The notes below the pieces were generated by a model, which was not told the DNA's origin, searched no databases, and saw only the letters and a list, made by a program, of their open reading frames with translations. Shown here piece by piece: positions 43,443-50,549 of a stretch of 50,549 nucleotides of DNA. Within the stretch, counting starts at the first letter, position 1, and the number at the start of each line of letters is the position of its first letter. The DNA is from JBCBXA01 sp039816825 (GTDB taxonomy: Bacteria; Pseudomonadota; Alphaproteobacteria; Rhizobiales; Rhizobiaceae): positions 1 to 50,549 of the forward strand of contig JBCBXA010000013.1 of NCBI GenBank assembly GCA_039816825.1. Reading direction: 5' to 3'. The position numbers and the translations under genes were made by a program.

Positions 43443-44244
43443 CGCCGTCATCGTCATGGGTGACAGCCACTACGCGGCGCTGGCGGAAGCCGCGGAGGCG
43501 CGCGCTTTGCCTTTGGCTTTAGGGCCGACGTCCCAAGCCGACATCCTGATCTTCAACGCTTGGAAACACTCGCTGAACTACGAATTTCTCGTCGCCCACC
43601 GTGGTGAACTTGTCTTCAACCATCGCTTGAAGGCAAAGATTGACACGCTGAAATCTGACTACGACGCCGTAACCTTCGCATGCATGTTTGGCGGCAACCA
43701 CAACCACACGCTGACCCTGCTGCAGCATCCGCAGCCATTTGATGTTCACATGCCGGATATCGTTAAAGCGCCGACCGCGAGTGGCGCTCATGTTTTGACG
43801 CGCGCCTATGTCGAGGCCACTCTGCTCGAATACATGTCGCTTTCGCTGGTTACAACCGCCAAAGTGGCAGAGGCGTTTCGCCAAGATCAGACGCTGCATC
43901 TTTCGCCGCCCCCGTGTATCGGCGACGACACTTTCTCAAAGAAGCATATGGGTGCTTTCTTTGAAATGAGAGCTCCGGCTTTCGGCGATGTGAGCCTGAC
44001 CCCGCGACTGATCCGCCAGAAGATCTGGAACCTTCAGCTGGCTCTGCAAAAGACAAACGCCACACGCCACGGCTATCGGCACCTCAGTCCACCCCCCACC
44101 TCCATGGATGTCGAAGGCTTTCTGGCATCACAATTTTACGGCTCGGACGCCACGCACGCCAACCGGGCTTATGGCGACTTGCTGCTGCGGCAGCTTGAGG
44201 ACGAGATTGGCGCTCCAATTGGCGCGATCAACTACTTCGACTGA
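43432..44244 (+). CDS. SGNH-hydrolase-like protein, paralogue B
   Basis: 270 residues from the ATG at 43432, inside the end of the preceding glycosyltransferase gene. Block I is complete here: MGDSHYAA with Asp11 and Ser12; FGGNHNH is at 86-92 and Asp239/His242 lie in GSDATHANRAYG. These are the oxyanion and catalytic positions of an active SGNH hydrolase or acyltransferase. Paralogue A (39930) matches it throughout but has GASH at block I. No signal peptide is present. Substrate unknown; the neighbours suggest acyl decoration of the capsule-type glycan. Confidence 0.78.
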   Translation: MNRNAVIVMGDSHYAALAEAAEARALPLALGPTSQADILIFNAWKHSLNYEFLVAHRGELVFNHRLKAKIDTLKSDYDAVTFACMFGGNHNHTLTLLQHPQPFDVHMPDIVKAPTASGAHVLTRAYVEATLLEYMSLSLVTTAKVAEAFRQDQTLHLSPPPCIGDDTFSKKHMGAFFEMRAPAFGDVSLTPRLIRQKIWNLQLALQKTNATRHGYRHLSPPPTSMDVEGFLASQFYGSDATHANRAYGDLLLRQLEDEIGAPIGAINYFD

Positions 44245-44248
44245 GCGG

Positions 44249-45295
44249 CTATCCGTCCAGAAAGTCTCGTTGGGCATAATCGCTTCGGACGATGCGATTG
44301 GTGGCTTCAGCCAGTTTCAGCCGTTCGCCATCATCATTCATGAGCTTTGCCAGAGATTGCGCCCACAGAGCTTCATCCATCGGCAGATGGAGTTCCTCAG
44401 CCGCATCGTCGCGCCGATAGGCTGGTGCGTGAGCAAAAAGCCCGGCTGACTGCTGTTCAGCGATTTCCACGCGTTTGGCTGCCGAGCGAGCCTCGTTCAA
44501 ACGCGAAGGCACGAGTGGTGCAAGAGAAATTGAAGCTCCGAGTCGGGCTCTGAAATTCTTGTAGCCGCGATAGTCCATCTCCGGAACAATGCTGACGCTC
44601 GGCAGACCATCCCACACTTTGGCAGCAGCACCCTGTGCTGTGACCGTCAGTCGATAGGGCACGCCCTGATCCTCAAGTTTTGAGAAAACCCCCCGAAGAA
44701 AGCGATGTTCTGGCAAATGCATCTTGGCAAGATAGCTCACATGCCTCGGATCACGTCGAGCGTATTGCGCGGCATCAAAACGCGGAACGTTGGCGATGGG
44801 CTCAATCAGTGTGGCGCCAGGATGGTTGAGGACGAGCTTTCGGGAGCTTACCAAAAGATGGACGTCGACCCCCAGCCGAGCCGGATAGTTGAGCTTCTGT
44901 AGAATGCTGGTCTGGAGGGGCTTTGCCCTGTTCAAAAGCAGTATGCTCGAGTCCCACAGCATGGCGGCAAAATCATCGTCGATCAGATGGTAGACCTTGG
45001 CGATCATGGACCTGTTCAGACGAATCCAATGCAGCATACGAAAACTCAGATAGCGATTGAGAATAATCACCGTCTCTTTCCTGAGTAGCGGCCAGTGCGG
45101 TCGCCCCAATTTGGTGCTGTCGAGAAACCGTGCTTCCGACGAATTTTGCAACCTGGGATAGATGTAAAGATCAACCGAGGACTTCGATCCCGAACCGATG
45201 ATCAGTGTTGACGGCTCGTCCGATGGTCCCAACGTCTGAAGGCTCGCCACATCGATCAAGGGAACTGATTCCTTCCGGCTTGCACCGCTGCCCAA
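44249..45295 (-). CDS. Glycosyltransferase-like protein (GT-B, family 4 type)
   Basis: 348 residues from a TTG at 45295, thirteen bases after the rfbD stop; an internal GTG is possible. The C-terminal half fits a GT-B nucleotide-sugar domain: VSYLAKMHLPEHRFLRGVFS, ISLAPLVPSRLNEARSAAKR with the usual conserved basic residues, and EIAEQQSAGLFAHAPAYRR. The N-terminal half is weaker (STLIIGSGSKSSVDLYIY). It is the last gene of the dTDP-rhamnose operon and so may be a rhamnosyltransferase; this is inference from position. The stop lies four bases from that of the SGNH-like B gene, convergent. Confidence 0.75.
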   Translation of the reverse strand: MGSGASRKESVPLIDVASLQTLGPSDEPSTLIIGSGSKSSVDLYIYPRLQNSSEARFLDSTKLGRPHWPLLRKETVIILNRYLSFRMLHWIRLNRSMIAKVYHLIDDDFAAMLWDSSILLLNRAKPLQTSILQKLNYPARLGVDVHLLVSSRKLVLNHPGATLIEPIANVPRFDAAQYARRDPRHVSYLAKMHLPEHRFLRGVFSKLEDQGVPYRLTVTAQGAAAKVWDGLPSVSIVPEMDYRGYKNFRARLGASISLAPLVPSRLNEARSAAKRVEIAEQQSAGLFAHAPAYRRDDAAEELHLPMDEALWAQSLAKLMNDDGERLKLAEATNRIVRSDYAQRDFLDG

Positions 45296-45307
45296 TGCGC
45301 CCGTGGG

Positions 45308-46162
45308 CTAGCCAGCGTTTTGCAGCAAAGCATCCAGCTTCGATCGATCCAGCCGTGAATTGGCCGGACGCCGCGCCTTGGTTGGATAGTCAGCCGATGA
45401 AATTGCATTGACCTTGACGCGCTCTCCGGAAGGCCCTCGAACATCGGCAAGAAGCTTGCGGGCAAAGTCACACCAACTCATGCTTTCGCGCCCGCCAAGG
45501 TGATAGATTTCACCAAGCCCCTGAGGTGGAGTGGCCGTCGCAAGAACCGCCATGTACAGAAGACAATCTGCAATCTCATGCGCATCGGTGGGATTGCCAA
45601 ACTGGTCATCCACGACACTGATCTCGTCTCGCGTTTCAGCGAGCCGACGCATGGTTTTCGGGAAATTGCTCCCATAGGGGCTGTGCACCCAGGCCGTGCG
45701 AATGATCGCATACAGGTTCGTGGCGGCCTGCACCGCTTCCTCGCCAGCCAATTTGCTGGCCCCGTATACGCCCTGGGGTTCCACAGCATCATCGGGCCTA
45801 TAGGGGCGGTCCAGAGTTCCACTGAAAACATAGTCGGTAGACACGTGAAGGATGGGGATGGAAAGGGCATCCGCTTCTTCGGCCAGAATGCCCGGTGCGA
45901 TCCCATTGATCTGGTGAGCGAGCCCGGGCTCATCTTCCGCATTGTCCACGGCGGTATAGGCAGCAGCGCTGATGATCACATCCGGCGCCACCTGCCGCAC
46001 AGCCGAGCGAATAGAGGCATTGTCTGTCAGGTTGAGATGAACGTTGGTCCCGCTTCGCGCCGCATGGATCAACTCGACACCGGCTCGGTCGACGGCCTTG
46101 TCCGCCAGACACCTGGCAACCTGACCATGTTTGCCCGTCACCAATATTCGAAGCTGTCCCAT
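45308..46162 (-). CDS. rfbD: dTDP-4-dehydrorhamnose reductase
   Basis: 284 residues from the ATG at 46162 (MGQLRILVTGKHGQ); an ATG at 46189 would add nine residues. The NAD(P)H loop is VTGKHGQVARCLADK, then SAAAYTAVDNAEDEPGLAHQ, the STDYVFSGT motif and the Tyr-x-x-x-Lys in GVYGASKLAGEEA. All are standard RfbD/RmlD signatures. It reduces dTDP-4-keto-L-rhamnose to dTDP-L-rhamnose. The order in this operon is rfbA, rfbC, rfbB, rfbD. Confidence 0.95.
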   Translation of the reverse strand: MGQLRILVTGKHGQVARCLADKAVDRAGVELIHAARSGTNVHLNLTDNASIRSAVRQVAPDVIISAAAYTAVDNAEDEPGLAHQINGIAPGILAEEADALSIPILHVSTDYVFSGTLDRPYRPDDAVEPQGVYGASKLAGEEAVQAATNLYAIIRTAWVHSPYGSNFPKTMRRLAETRDEISVVDDQFGNPTDAHEIADCLLYMAVLATATPPQGLGEIYHLGGRESMSWCDFARKLLADVRGPSGERVKVNAISSADYPTKARRPANSRLDRSKLDALLQNAG

Positions 46163-46200
46163 CTGAGTTTCCCGCGCCGGCCTTTCCATCTCAGCTTTTT

Positions 46201-47256
46201 CTATTTGCCAAGGCCGATCCGCTCAAAGCCCGCCTTCTCGCGAATGGGACCCCACCACCACTCATTGTTGAGGTACCAGTCAACGGTGTTTGCAAGGCCC
46301 TCTTCGAATGTCGCCGAAGGCGTCCAACCCAGTTCGGCCTGGATCTTCGAAGCGTCGATGGCGTAGCGGCGGTCGTGCCCCGGCCTGTCCGCCACCATCT
46401 CGATCAAATCGGCGTAAGACGCCCTGCCACTGCGCGGACGTTTCTCGTCAAGGATGGCACAAATCGTACGCACGACCTCTATGTTCTGCCGTTCCGAGTT
46501 GCCGCCAATATTGTAGCTCTGCCCAGCCGTGCCCTTCGTAGCCACAAGGGCAAGCGCAGCCGCATGATCCTCAACATGCAGCCAGTCACGAACGTTCTCG
46601 CCCTTTCCGTAGACCGGGAGCTTCATCTCAGCGATGGCGTTGAGCGTCACCAGTGGAATGAGTTTTTCGGGAAAATGAAACGGTCCGTAATTGTTGGAGC
46701 AATTGGAAAGCACCACCGGCAGGCCGTAGGTGTGCCCCCATGCCTGCACAAGATGATCCGAGCTTGCCTTGGAAGCCGAGTAAGGCGACGATGGCGCGTA
46801 AGGCGTGGTCTCCAGAAACAGGCTGTCATCGAAGGGCAAATCGCCAAACACCTCGTCAGTCGAGATCTGGTGGAACCGAAAGCGTGACTGGCGATCCGCA
46901 TCTAACACTTCGAAGTAGGCACGGGCTGCATTCAAAATGCGGTAGGTGCCGACGATGTTGGTTTCGATAAATGCGCCCGGTCCATCGATTGATCGGTCAA
47001 CATGGCTCTCGGCAGCCAAGTTCATGACGATATCGATCTCGTGCTCACGCATCAGCGCTTCCATGGCAGCGCTGTCGCAAATGTCAGCCTGGGCGAAGGC
47101 GTAGTTAGGCTGGGTTTCAATCGAACGCAGAGATGTCAACGTGCCAGCATATGTCAGCTTGTCGACATTGAGCACGAAGTTCTGACTGTCCGCAGCAAGA
47201 TGCCGACACACAGCCGAACCGATAAAGCCGGCACCGCCGGTCACTAGGAACCGCAT
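46201..47256 (-). CDS. rfbB: dTDP-glucose 4,6-dehydratase
   Basis: 351 residues. The NAD loop GGAGFIGSAV is at 7-16, the catalytic Thr133, Asp134, Glu135 triplet lies in STDEVFGDL, and Tyr159/Lys163 in SPYSASKASSDHL. SNCSNNYGPFHFPEKLIPL and DWLHVEDHAAAL are signature segments of RfbB/RmlB. It makes dTDP-4-keto-6-deoxyglucose, the second step to dTDP-L-rhamnose. The gene starts immediately after the rfbC stop with no gap. Confidence 0.97.
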   Translation of the reverse strand: MRFLVTGGAGFIGSAVCRHLAADSQNFVLNVDKLTYAGTLTSLRSIETQPNYAFAQADICDSAAMEALMREHEIDIVMNLAAESHVDRSIDGPGAFIETNIVGTYRILNAARAYFEVLDADRQSRFRFHQISTDEVFGDLPFDDSLFLETTPYAPSSPYSASKASSDHLVQAWGHTYGLPVVLSNCSNNYGPFHFPEKLIPLVTLNAIAEMKLPVYGKGENVRDWLHVEDHAAALALVATKGTAGQSYNIGGNSERQNIEVVRTICAILDEKRPRSGRASYADLIEMVADRPGHDRRYAIDASKIQAELGWTPSATFEEGLANTVDWYLNNEWWWGPIREKAGFERIGLGK

Positions 47257-47826
47257 TCAGATCTCTCCGTAAACAAAACCAGTATCAATATCAGCCAGAA
47301 GGGGTGCGTCCCGGTCCTTGTCTGAAAGCTGAACTTCAAGGCCTGCAGCTGGCCATTCGACGCCAAGTTCAGGATCATTATAGCGCACCGAACGGTCGCA
47401 CTCCTTGGAGTAGAGTGCCGAAACCTTGTACAGGAATTCGGTATTCTCCTCGAGGGTAAGGAAGCCGTGCAGAAAGCCCTTCGGCACTAGCACCTGATTC
47501 CATTTCTCTGCAGACACTTCCAGCCCGTAAGACTGCCCGTAGGTCGGCGAACCCTGTCGCACATCCACAAGCACGTCCCAGACACGGCCTCTGGTGACGC
47601 GGACCAACTTGTCCTGCGCATAGGGCTGCGTTTGAAAATGCAGGCCGCGCAGCACCCCCTTGGCCGCCGAGAAAGAGTGATTGTCCTGAACGAAATTCAC
47701 ATGGATGCCGTTCTGGGCCAGCAGGTCAGCATTATAAGTCTCTGAAAAGAAACCGCGTTCGTCACCATGCTGCTTGGGCAGAATTTCGTAGGCATCCTTG
47801 AGGGGCAGTTCCCGGATCTCGGCCAT
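47257..47826 (-). CDS. rfbC: dTDP-4-dehydrorhamnose 3,5-epimerase
   Basis: 189 residues from the ATG at 47826, overlapping the rfbA stop by one base (ATGA arrangement). Family residues are visible: ERGFFSETYN near the start, His63 in LRGLHFQ, the DVLVDVR strand, PKGFLHGFLTLEENTEFLYK with His120, and Tyr139 in SALYSKEC. It epimerises C3 and C5 of the dTDP-4-keto sugar. The upstream extension of this frame lies in rfbA and is not used. Confidence 0.96.
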   Translation of the reverse strand: MAEIRELPLKDAYEILPKQHGDERGFFSETYNADLLAQNGIHVNFVQDNHSFSAAKGVLRGLHFQTQPYAQDKLVRVTRGRVWDVLVDVRQGSPTYGQSYGLEVSAEKWNQVLVPKGFLHGFLTLEENTEFLYKVSALYSKECDRSVRYNDPELGVEWPAAGLEVQLSDKDRDAPLLADIDTGFVYGEI

Positions 47827-48701
47827 CACCTGCGCTCCCGCACCCGCTTGATGAGATATTCGCCGTAAGCAGTCTTTGACAACGCTTCGCCACGAGCCAT
47901 GACGTGGTCGGCGCTCACCCAGCCCTGCTCCAGGGCAATTTCCTCGAGGCAGGCAACCTGAATTCCCTGGCGATGCTGCATCGTGCGCACAAAAGCAGAC
48001 GCCTCGTGCATGGAGTCGACGGTGCCCGTGTCCAGCCAAGCATAACCCCGGCCAATCGTGGCAACCTCCAGATCACCACGTTCCAGATAAGCCATATTGA
48101 CGTCAGTGATCTCCAGTTCGCCCCTTGCCGAGGGCTTCACCGCGGAAGCGATGTCGACGACATCATTGTCATAGAAATACAGCCCCGTGACGGCCCAGTT
48201 CGATTTGGGATTCTCGGGTTTTTCTTCGATCGACACGGCGCGCCTGGTATCGGGGTCAAAACTCACCACGCCATAGCGCTGGGGGTCCGCCACGTTGTAG
48301 GCGAACACCGTAGATCCCTTTTCCTTGTTCGCCGCAGTGCGGCACAGTTCGGACAGGCCGGCACCAAAGAATATGTTGTCGCCGAGAACCAAGGCGCATG
48401 CATCTCCACCGATGAAGTCAGAGCCGATGATGAACGCCTGTGCGAGCCCCTTGGGCTCCGGCTGCTCCGCATAGCTCAGCGTGATGCCGTAGTCGCTGCC
48501 ATCGCCCAAAAGCGCCTGGAAAGTCGGCAAGTCACGGGGTGTCGAAATAATCAGGATCTCGTTTATGCCCGCCAGCATCAAAACGCTGAGCGGATAATAG
48601 ATCATCGGCTTGTCATAGACCGGCAGGATCTGCTTTGAGACGGCCATTGTCAGCGGATGAAGCCGCGTGCCACTCCCGCCAGCCAGGATTATCCCTTTCA
48701 T
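47826..48701 (-). CDS. rfbA: Glucose-1-phosphate thymidylyltransferase
   Basis: 291 residues. The pyrophosphorylase motif GGSGTRLHPLT is at 8-18, followed by SKQILPVYDKPMIYYPLSVL; the metal-binding LVLGDNIFFGAG is near residue 110, and SIEEKPENPKSNWAVTGLYF is characteristic. It makes dTDP-glucose and opens the rhamnose operon; the start at 48701 is preceded by a GGAG site. The upstream region is a 400-base gene-free stretch that must hold the promoter, but no convincing -35/-10 pair was recognised. Confidence 0.97.
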   Translation of the reverse strand: MKGIILAGGSGTRLHPLTMAVSKQILPVYDKPMIYYPLSVLMLAGINEILIISTPRDLPTFQALLGDGSDYGITLSYAEQPEPKGLAQAFIIGSDFIGGDACALVLGDNIFFGAGLSELCRTAANKEKGSTVFAYNVADPQRYGVVSFDPDTRRAVSIEEKPENPKSNWAVTGLYFYDNDVVDIASAVKPSARGELEITDVNMAYLERGDLEVATIGRGYAWLDTGTVDSMHEASAFVRTMQHRQGIQVACLEEIALEQGWVSADHVMARGEALSKTAYGEYLIKRVRERR

Positions 48702-49104
48702 ATCAACTCCATACGCGGTCTGCGCTGTGCGCTGCCTTGGTTCGATTACGGCGAAAGACGGCCGCGCAATTCAGCGAGGGATCTGTCCGGGCTCCTCATA
48801 GCCACTTATCGCCTGTGCTGCAAAGGCTGGACACAATTTTGCGAGCCGCCTCCACCTATCCAAACTCTGCATGTCCAAGGCAATTGAACCGCTCCCTTAG
48901 GCCAGCAAGTTATGAATGCGCCGCGAGGAAACCCTTCGGCATACTGGGTGACATTCAAAGAGCGTGTCGCTTCCAACAGGCATGCGCGATTTAGGCCTCT
49001 TTTTGCCGGTCGCTACATTTTCCACAAAACCGGACAAACAGATGCAGGGCTCCTCACCTACAGGGGCCGACTAAACCTGTCGCTCAATCCCACGCGAGCA
49101 AAGG
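48702..49104. other. Gene-free stretch upstream of rfbA
   Basis: About 400 bases without a credible coding region: the open frames here lack family features and have no good ribosome-binding site. It should contain the rfbA promoter. I see no JUMPstart element, tRNA or repeat. Confidence 0.55.
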
Positions 49105-49293
49105 TTACACCAGCCCCGTCCACGACAACAAACTCAGCTTTCTGATCGCTCTAGAGTTCGCCTCTTCAAAGGCGAACTCTAGAGCGATCAATGAACGTCC
49201 CCGATTGTCGAAGATGTGAAAGTAGGCAACTTCATCCGGCGTCATCTTTGAACGGTAGATCCACTCATGATCCCGATTTGCTGCCGGTCCCAT
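49105..49293 (-). pseudogene. Remnant of a CmcJ/NvfI-like oxidoreductase gene
   Basis: The 62-codon frame carries DHEWIYRSKMTPDEVAYFHI and FDNRGR, which resemble the C-terminal signature (W-Y-x-x-x-M-T-P-D-E) of CmcJ/NvfI-like proteins, normally about 270 residues. An in-frame stop lies three codons upstream of the ATG, so the larger N-terminal part is missing. The final part runs through a perfect inverted repeat and does not look like the family any more. It is best read as a decayed fragment; a functional small protein is unlikely. Confidence 0.45.
49143..49190. repeat. Perfect 21-bp inverted repeat with 6-base loop
   Basis: Left arm 49143-49163 and right arm 49170-49190 are exact reverse complements around CTTCAA. 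Each arm contains CTCTAGAG or its complement. The right side is followed by ATGAACG and the left side by no T-run on either strand, so it is not a classical terminator. It lies inside the CmcJ-like remnant. Confidence 0.9.
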
Positions 49294-49362
49294 GATCTCG
49301 CATCACCCTGCCCGTCCTAACGTTTGAACGAGGCCTTAGTTGCAGATGCAAAATAAGCAACA

Positions 49363-50457
49363 TCAACCACTAGGTTGAAACGACTTGCGCGGGGTGAGCA
49401 CTCGGCAGATCGGCTCCAGAGCGCCAACATGTTGGCTGATGGCCTTCACGATTACCAGAAAGGGAATGGCGATCAACAGTCCAACAAAACCCCACAGCCA
49501 GCCCCAGAAGAACAGGCACAGTATGATGGCGAGGGTCGGAATCTCGGTGCGTCGACCGACAAGGGATGGTGTGACGAAGTTGGCCTCAACAAAATTGATG
49601 GAGAGATAGAGCGCTGCGGGTGCCAGCATCATCCACCAGGTGTCGAACTGCAGAACACAGAACGCCAGCAGGGCTATGGCTCCAATCGTCGGTCCTATGA
49701 AGGGCATATAATTCAGCAGCCCGACCAATACGCCCCAGAAAGCGGCCATCGGCACGCCCATCGCATAAAGGCCCCCACCGACAAGCGTGCCGAGCCCGAT
49801 ATTGATGCAGGTTGTGATCAGAAAATACTGGGAAATCTGTTGCTCGACCAAGCGCCATGTCCGTGCAGCAGCCAGTTTTTTGGACCGATCACCAAAGGGC
49901 ATTGTGGCAAGCGTCAGCATTGGACTGCGCAGGGCAAGAATGAAGCCGCAGATGGACAAGGTGGCGATCAGCGTGGTGGCGCTCGCAGCGACGGAAGAGG
50001 CCGCCCGAACCAGAAAATTGCTTTCGCGAACCACAACCTGCTGCACGTTGGGGTCTTCAAGACTACGCGTTACCTCATCGCCAACACTGGCGATGGCTTC
50101 GCCGACTTCTGTCGCCTCAGACAGCGTCGGCTCAAGGGTCAGAAGCTTCTGCTGCAAATTTTGGCCTATGGTTCGATAGTCGCTTGCAAACCGTTGCAGT
50201 GGGTCCGCGATCAGATTGGTGAGAACAAGAATGATGCCGCCAAGTGTTGCCACGAGCGCTAGAATGGCTAGCGCACGCGGCACCCTAGCCCTTTGCATCG
50301 CCTGCAATGGTAGTTGCAGCAACATTGCCAGCAGGAGCGCCACGAAGAGCGGAAGAAGAAAGGTCTGGCCAGCCGACAGGCACACAACCGCCAAAACCGA
50401 TGCGGCGGCATAGGCTAGCAGAGTTATGGAGGGTGTCGGTGAAGTGAAGACCTGCAT
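49363..50457 (-). CDS. AI-2E family transporter (PerM/YdiK type)
   Basis: 364 residues with about eight hydrophobic helices. An N-terminal pair (LLAYAAASVLAVVCLSAGQT, LFVALLLAMLLQLPL) is followed by a soluble segment (about 90-155), then FILALRSPML and the family core GVLVGLLNYMPFIGPTIGAI and ALYLSINFVEANFVTPSLVG. These match the AI-2E exporter superfamily, whose members move diverse substrates; the true substrate is unknown. The start is ATG at 50457. It is unrelated to the polysaccharide genes in arrangement. Confidence 0.93.
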   Translation of the reverse strand: MQVFTSPTPSITLLAYAAASVLAVVCLSAGQTFLLPLFVALLLAMLLQLPLQAMQRARVPRALAILALVATLGGIILVLTNLIADPLQRFASDYRTIGQNLQQKLLTLEPTLSEATEVGEAIASVGDEVTRSLEDPNVQQVVVRESNFLVRAASSVAASATTLIATLSICGFILALRSPMLTLATMPFGDRSKKLAAARTWRLVEQQISQYFLITTCINIGLGTLVGGGLYAMGVPMAAFWGVLVGLLNYMPFIGPTIGAIALLAFCVLQFDTWWMMLAPAALYLSINFVEANFVTPSLVGRRTEIPTLAIILCLFFWGWLWGFVGLLIAIPFLVIVKAISQHVGALEPICRVLTPRKSFQPSG

Positions 50458-50467
50458 GACAAGAGGT

Positions 50468-50492
50468 GCCGCCTCCGAAGATCAGAGGCGGC
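50468..50492. terminator. Hairpin just upstream of the AI-2E gene
   Basis: GCCGCCTC at 50468-50475 pairs with GAGGCGGC at 50485-50492 around nine bases. It lies eleven bases before the start codon of the AI-2E gene, read on the minus strand. It could be the end of an upstream gene outside the window or a leader hairpin. Thymine runs are weak. Confidence 0.4.
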
Positions 50493-50549
50493 GCTCTGTC
50501 TAGCCCCCCATGTCTGGGCCAGTGATTTGCGGTTTCTCTAGTAAGGTTT

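Noticed and set aside
48702..49104. Small open frames upstream of rfbA (for example around 48635-48994 and 48912-49145)
   Set aside because: They lack ribosome-binding sites and recognisable motifs, and overlap the rfbA start or the CmcJ-like remnant.
49143..49190. Intrinsic terminator
   Set aside because: The stem is perfect, but neither strand has a T-run after it, and the site is within a coding remnant.
1..50549. CRISPR arrays, insertion sequences, prophage or integrase genes
   Set aside because: No regularly spaced repeats, transposase, integrase or terminal inverted repeats were recognised; the only repeats are the 14-bp tandem and the inverted repeats listed.

Overview
The window looks like a chromosomal segment of an alphaproteobacterium, probably a Hyphomicrobiales- or Rhodobacterales-type heterotroph. 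The signs are its GC-rich coding, the Anbu peptidase operon, one TRAP and one CUT1-type ABC importer, an alphaproteobacterial elongator tRNA-Met, and a group-2-like (KpsMTE/CtrBCD) surface-polysaccharide export locus. I see no rRNA, CRISPR array, transposase, integrase or phage gene. The assignment rests on family resemblance only; no database search was possible.

Region 1 (1-4650). A tRNA-Met(CAU) and a small GlsB/YeaQ-type membrane protein precede a four-gene minus-strand operon: circularly permuted ATP-grasp, alpha-E protein, transglutaminase-like protein, and the proteasome-like peptidase Anbu. This is the known Anbu neighbourhood, thought to make and break amide or peptide bonds.

Region 2 (4708-12848). 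This is a catabolic-looking block. A divergent DapA-superfamily protein overlaps an orphan molybdopterin-binding (XdhB/CoxL-type) subunit, opposite a LysR regulator. On the same minus strand lie a stand-alone Lrp/AsnC ligand-binding domain, 3-hydroxyanthranilate 3,4-dioxygenase and a complete TRAP transporter (DctP, DctQ, DctM).

Region 3 (13117-20159). This is a plus-strand operon: CUT1-type ABC importer (binding protein, two permeases, ATPase), SnoaL/NTF2-like protein, a histidinol-dehydrogenase-superfamily enzyme with all metal and catalytic residues, and an aspartate-dehydrogenase-like protein. It reads as a dedicated uptake and oxidation pathway for an unidentified substrate, perhaps an alcohol, diol or amino alcohol.

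Region 4 (20373-48701). This is a roughly 28-kb surface-polysaccharide island. It holds GDP-mannose 4,6-dehydratase, two further sugar-nucleotide epimerase/reductase genes, the complete dTDP-L-rhamnose set (rfbA, rfbC, rfbB, rfbD), and several glycosyltransferases, two of which carry the same C-terminal repeat. It also has two methyltransferase-like proteins and a very large glycosyltransferase-like/methyltransferase fusion. Two paralogous SGNH-like proteins bracket a GSCFA protein and a glycosyltransferase. The export core has two KpsE/CtrB-type proteins, KpsT and KpsM, translationally coupled to an unknown upstream protein. No outer-membrane OPX protein and no KpsC/KpsS are present. Together the genes would make activated deoxyhexoses, assemble and decorate a polysaccharide, and export it.

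Region 5 (48702-50549). A gene-poor stretch holds a CmcJ-like gene remnant carrying a perfect 21-bp inverted repeat, followed by an AI-2E/PerM-family membrane protein.

The best candidates for undescribed biology are the SGNH-GSCFA-glycosyltransferase-SGNH decoration module, the import/HisD-like/AspDH-like pathway, and the orphan HAAO-TRAP-RAM unit.
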